From Filimonas sp. (GTDB taxonomy: Bacteria > Bacteroidota > Bacteroidia > Chitinophagales > Chitinophagaceae): a stretch of 64,000 bases of DNA. Made by a program: the position numbers and the translations under genes. Within the stretch, counting starts at the first letter, position 1. Each line of letters begins with the position of its first letter. The notes under the pieces were generated by a model. The model worked only from the letters and a program-made list of their open reading frames with translations, did not search any database and was not told the origin of the DNA. The DNA is taken from positions 248,001-312,000 of the forward strand of contig JAFKHH010000012.1 of assembly GCA_017306865.1 (NCBI GenBank), given 5' to 3'. Below, piece by piece: positions 63,096 through 64,000 of the stretch.

Positions 63096-63099
63096 AAAG

Positions 63100-63173
63100 T
63101 GGACCCACCTGGGCTTGAACCAGGGACCCCCTGATTATGAGTCAGGTGCTCTAACCAGCTGAGCTATAGGTCC
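63100..63173 (-). tRNA. tRNA with CAU anticodon, probably tRNA-Ile2 (lysidine-modified)
   Basis: The 74-nt gene folds into a full cloverleaf: acceptor GGACCTA/TGGGTCC, D-stem GCTC/GAGC, anticodon stem CCTGA/TCAGG with loop CTCATAA (anticodon CAU), T-stem CCTGG/CCAGG and discriminator A. CCA is not encoded. CAU occurs in initiator Met, elongator Met and Ile2. The acceptor has C4-G69 and C5-G68, which are known recognition pairs for TilS on tRNA-Ile2, so I favour Ile2 reading AUA after lysidine formation. Elongator Met is the alternative. It is not an initiator: G1-C72 is paired. Confidence 0.95.
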
Positions 63174-63348
63174 AATCTCATTGCTGAGATTAAGTATGTA
63201 AAAATTAGCCTGGTTGTGCTAATTCATTGATCTTGATAAGAACTTCTCCCTTTGCGGGAGCGCAAAAATATATAAATGGGCTCAAATTTTCGAAAAAAAT
63301 AAAACTATTTTCTAAAATACCCACTCCTTTCGTTTCTGCATTGCCACT

Positions 63349-63356
63349 TACATTTG
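63349..63356 (+). promoter_or_regulatory. -7 box (TACATTTG) directly before the HAD gene
   Basis: A perfect TACATTTG with only TAGT between it and the ATG at 63361, so the mRNA is predicted to be leaderless. TTTCG about 16-20 nt upstream could be a poor -33 box. Confidence 0.6.
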
Positions 63357-63360
63357 TAGT

Positions 63361-63975
63361 ATGCAGGCAATTAAAAATATCATTTTCGATCTCGGAGGCG
63401 TTTTTCTCAACATTGATTACAAAAAAACAGCAGACGCTTTTATAAAGTTAGGGGTGACCAATTTTGATCAGTTGTACACGCAGCAAACGGCAAATGAATT
63501 ATTTGAAGAACTGGAAACAGGTAAGATAGAACCTGTTCCATTTTATGAAGCAATCAGGAAAGCGACCGGGTTACCGCTTACAGATAATGATATAAAGCTT
63601 GCCTGGAGTGCTATGTTGCTGGATTTTCCGGCAGATCGCATAGAGTGGCTTACAAACATTGCAAAGAAATACCGGGTTTTTCTCTACTCCAATACCAATG
63701 CCATTCACTATGATCAATTTATGGAAGCGTTTTCCAGGCAAAATGGAGAAAGATCATTCAATGACTATTTCATAAAAGCGTATTACTCTCATGAATTCGG
63801 TTTGCGAAAGCCTTACCCGGAATCCTATAAAGCACTGTTGGATGCGGAAGGATTAAAGGCAGCGGAAACACTCTTTATTGATGATACATTAAAGAATATA
63901 GAGGGTGCTAAAGCTGCGGGGTTACGCACTATTCATTTGGTACCGCCTGCTACAGTATTAGGCCTTAATCTCTAA
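63361..63975 (+). CDS. HAD family hydrolase (YihX-like sugar-phosphate phosphatase type)
   Basis: A 204-residue cytoplasmic HAD phosphatase. Motif I appears as IIFDLGGVFLNIDY with the nucleophile Asp; the second residue pair reads LG instead of the usual DxD, as in YihX/HAD-IA members. A helical cap (ELFEELETGKIEPVPFYEAI) follows, then motif II FLYSNTNAIHY, the motif III lysine in EFGLRKPYPESYKALL and motif IV in TLFIDDTLKNIEGAKAAGL. The likely substrate is a sugar phosphate; not decided by sequence. AATTGTT-like words (AACAATGTAGC) begin right after the stop at the window edge. Confidence 0.92.
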   Translation: MQAIKNIIFDLGGVFLNIDYKKTADAFIKLGVTNFDQLYTQQTANELFEELETGKIEPVPFYEAIRKATGLPLTDNDIKLAWSAMLLDFPADRIEWLTNIAKKYRVFLYSNTNAIHYDQFMEAFSRQNGERSFNDYFIKAYYSHEFGLRKPYPESYKALLDAEGLKAAETLFIDDTLKNIEGAKAAGLRTIHLVPPATVLGLNL

Positions 63976-64000
63976 CGGTCTCAACAATGTAGCAGTAAAA

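Noticed and set aside
62947-63173. Attachment-site pair of an integrated element
   Set aside because: The direct repeats are only 153 bp apart, nothing but tRNA-derived sequence lies between them and no integrase is present; tandem duplication is simpler.
1-64000. Insertion sequences or prophage
   Set aside because: No transposase, integrase, capsid or recombinase frame is present; all long frames are ordinary chromosomal genes.

Overview
The window looks like a chromosomal segment of a Bacteroidota bacterium, most likely of the Chitinophagaceae type. Reasons: Bacteroidota-type promoters (TAnnTTTG -7 boxes, some with a TTTG -33 box 18-20 nt upstream), no Shine-Dalgarno dependence, an IPExxxVDY-family protein, an alpha/beta-fused E1 dehydrogenase, a two-repeat PspC protein behind a PadR regulator, a TonB-plug protein without a barrel and many short lipoproteins. 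The taxon is an inference from gene content, not from a marker search. I see no phage, transposase, CRISPR array, rRNA or plasmid gene. Layout: 1-1974 holds the start of feoB (minus strand, cut by the window edge). 2129-5444 holds an M28 peptidase with a PDZ domain, an IPExxxVDY protein, pterin carbinolamine dehydratase and a lipoprotein. 5567-9427 (minus) holds an S41 peptidase, thiL, a 23S-rRNA-intervening-sequence-type four-helix-bundle gene bounded by 26-bp inverted repeats, and an inositol monophosphatase. 9610-11502 (minus) is a likely arsR - ene-reductase - doxX operon. 11744-14562 holds a lipoprotein, a DUF1624 membrane protein and a stand-alone SecD-head-like protein. 14831-18456 (plus) is a compact run of GH3, LysE, an unknown protein and mtgA. 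18480-18720 is a very small transcription unit with a consensus promoter and a 24-codon ORF. 18917-23872 holds an aminotransferase, the padR-pspC operon and an AAA NTPase. 24025-28577 holds a beta-lactamase-fold hydrolase, a lipoprotein and an MG2/plug protein. 28857-34407 is a complete tripartite RND efflux operon (adaptor, pump, TolC). 34931-39412 holds kdsB, a rhomboid protease, an omega-amidase-like nitrilase and nagA. 39662-51011 is rich in peptide and acyl-amino-acid hydrolysis: an S9 peptidase, a DUF2807 protein, two tandem amidohydrolase-fold proteins with decayed metal sites, a D-aminoacylase and an M19 dipeptidase. 51127-55312 (minus) holds DUF2314, glucokinase and the fused E1. 55940-61056 holds a GH5 glycanase and a one-component membrane regulator (propeller, Y_Y_Y, TM, LuxR HTH). 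61346-63975 holds two unassigned proteins, an intact CAU tRNA beside a decayed copy, and a HAD phosphatase. The most unusual property is intergenic. Nearly every gene boundary carries long inverted repeats built from short, near-tandem words (for example CGTGAATCGTGA, AATTGTTxAATTGTT, GTACGATGT, GTTTCAATGTTTC). The vocabularies differ but the architecture is the same, and one such repeat pair brackets a whole gene. These, the four-helix-bundle cassette and the 18.5-kb mini-unit are the best candidates for undescribed biology here. All functional statements come from reading motifs by eye; no database search was run.
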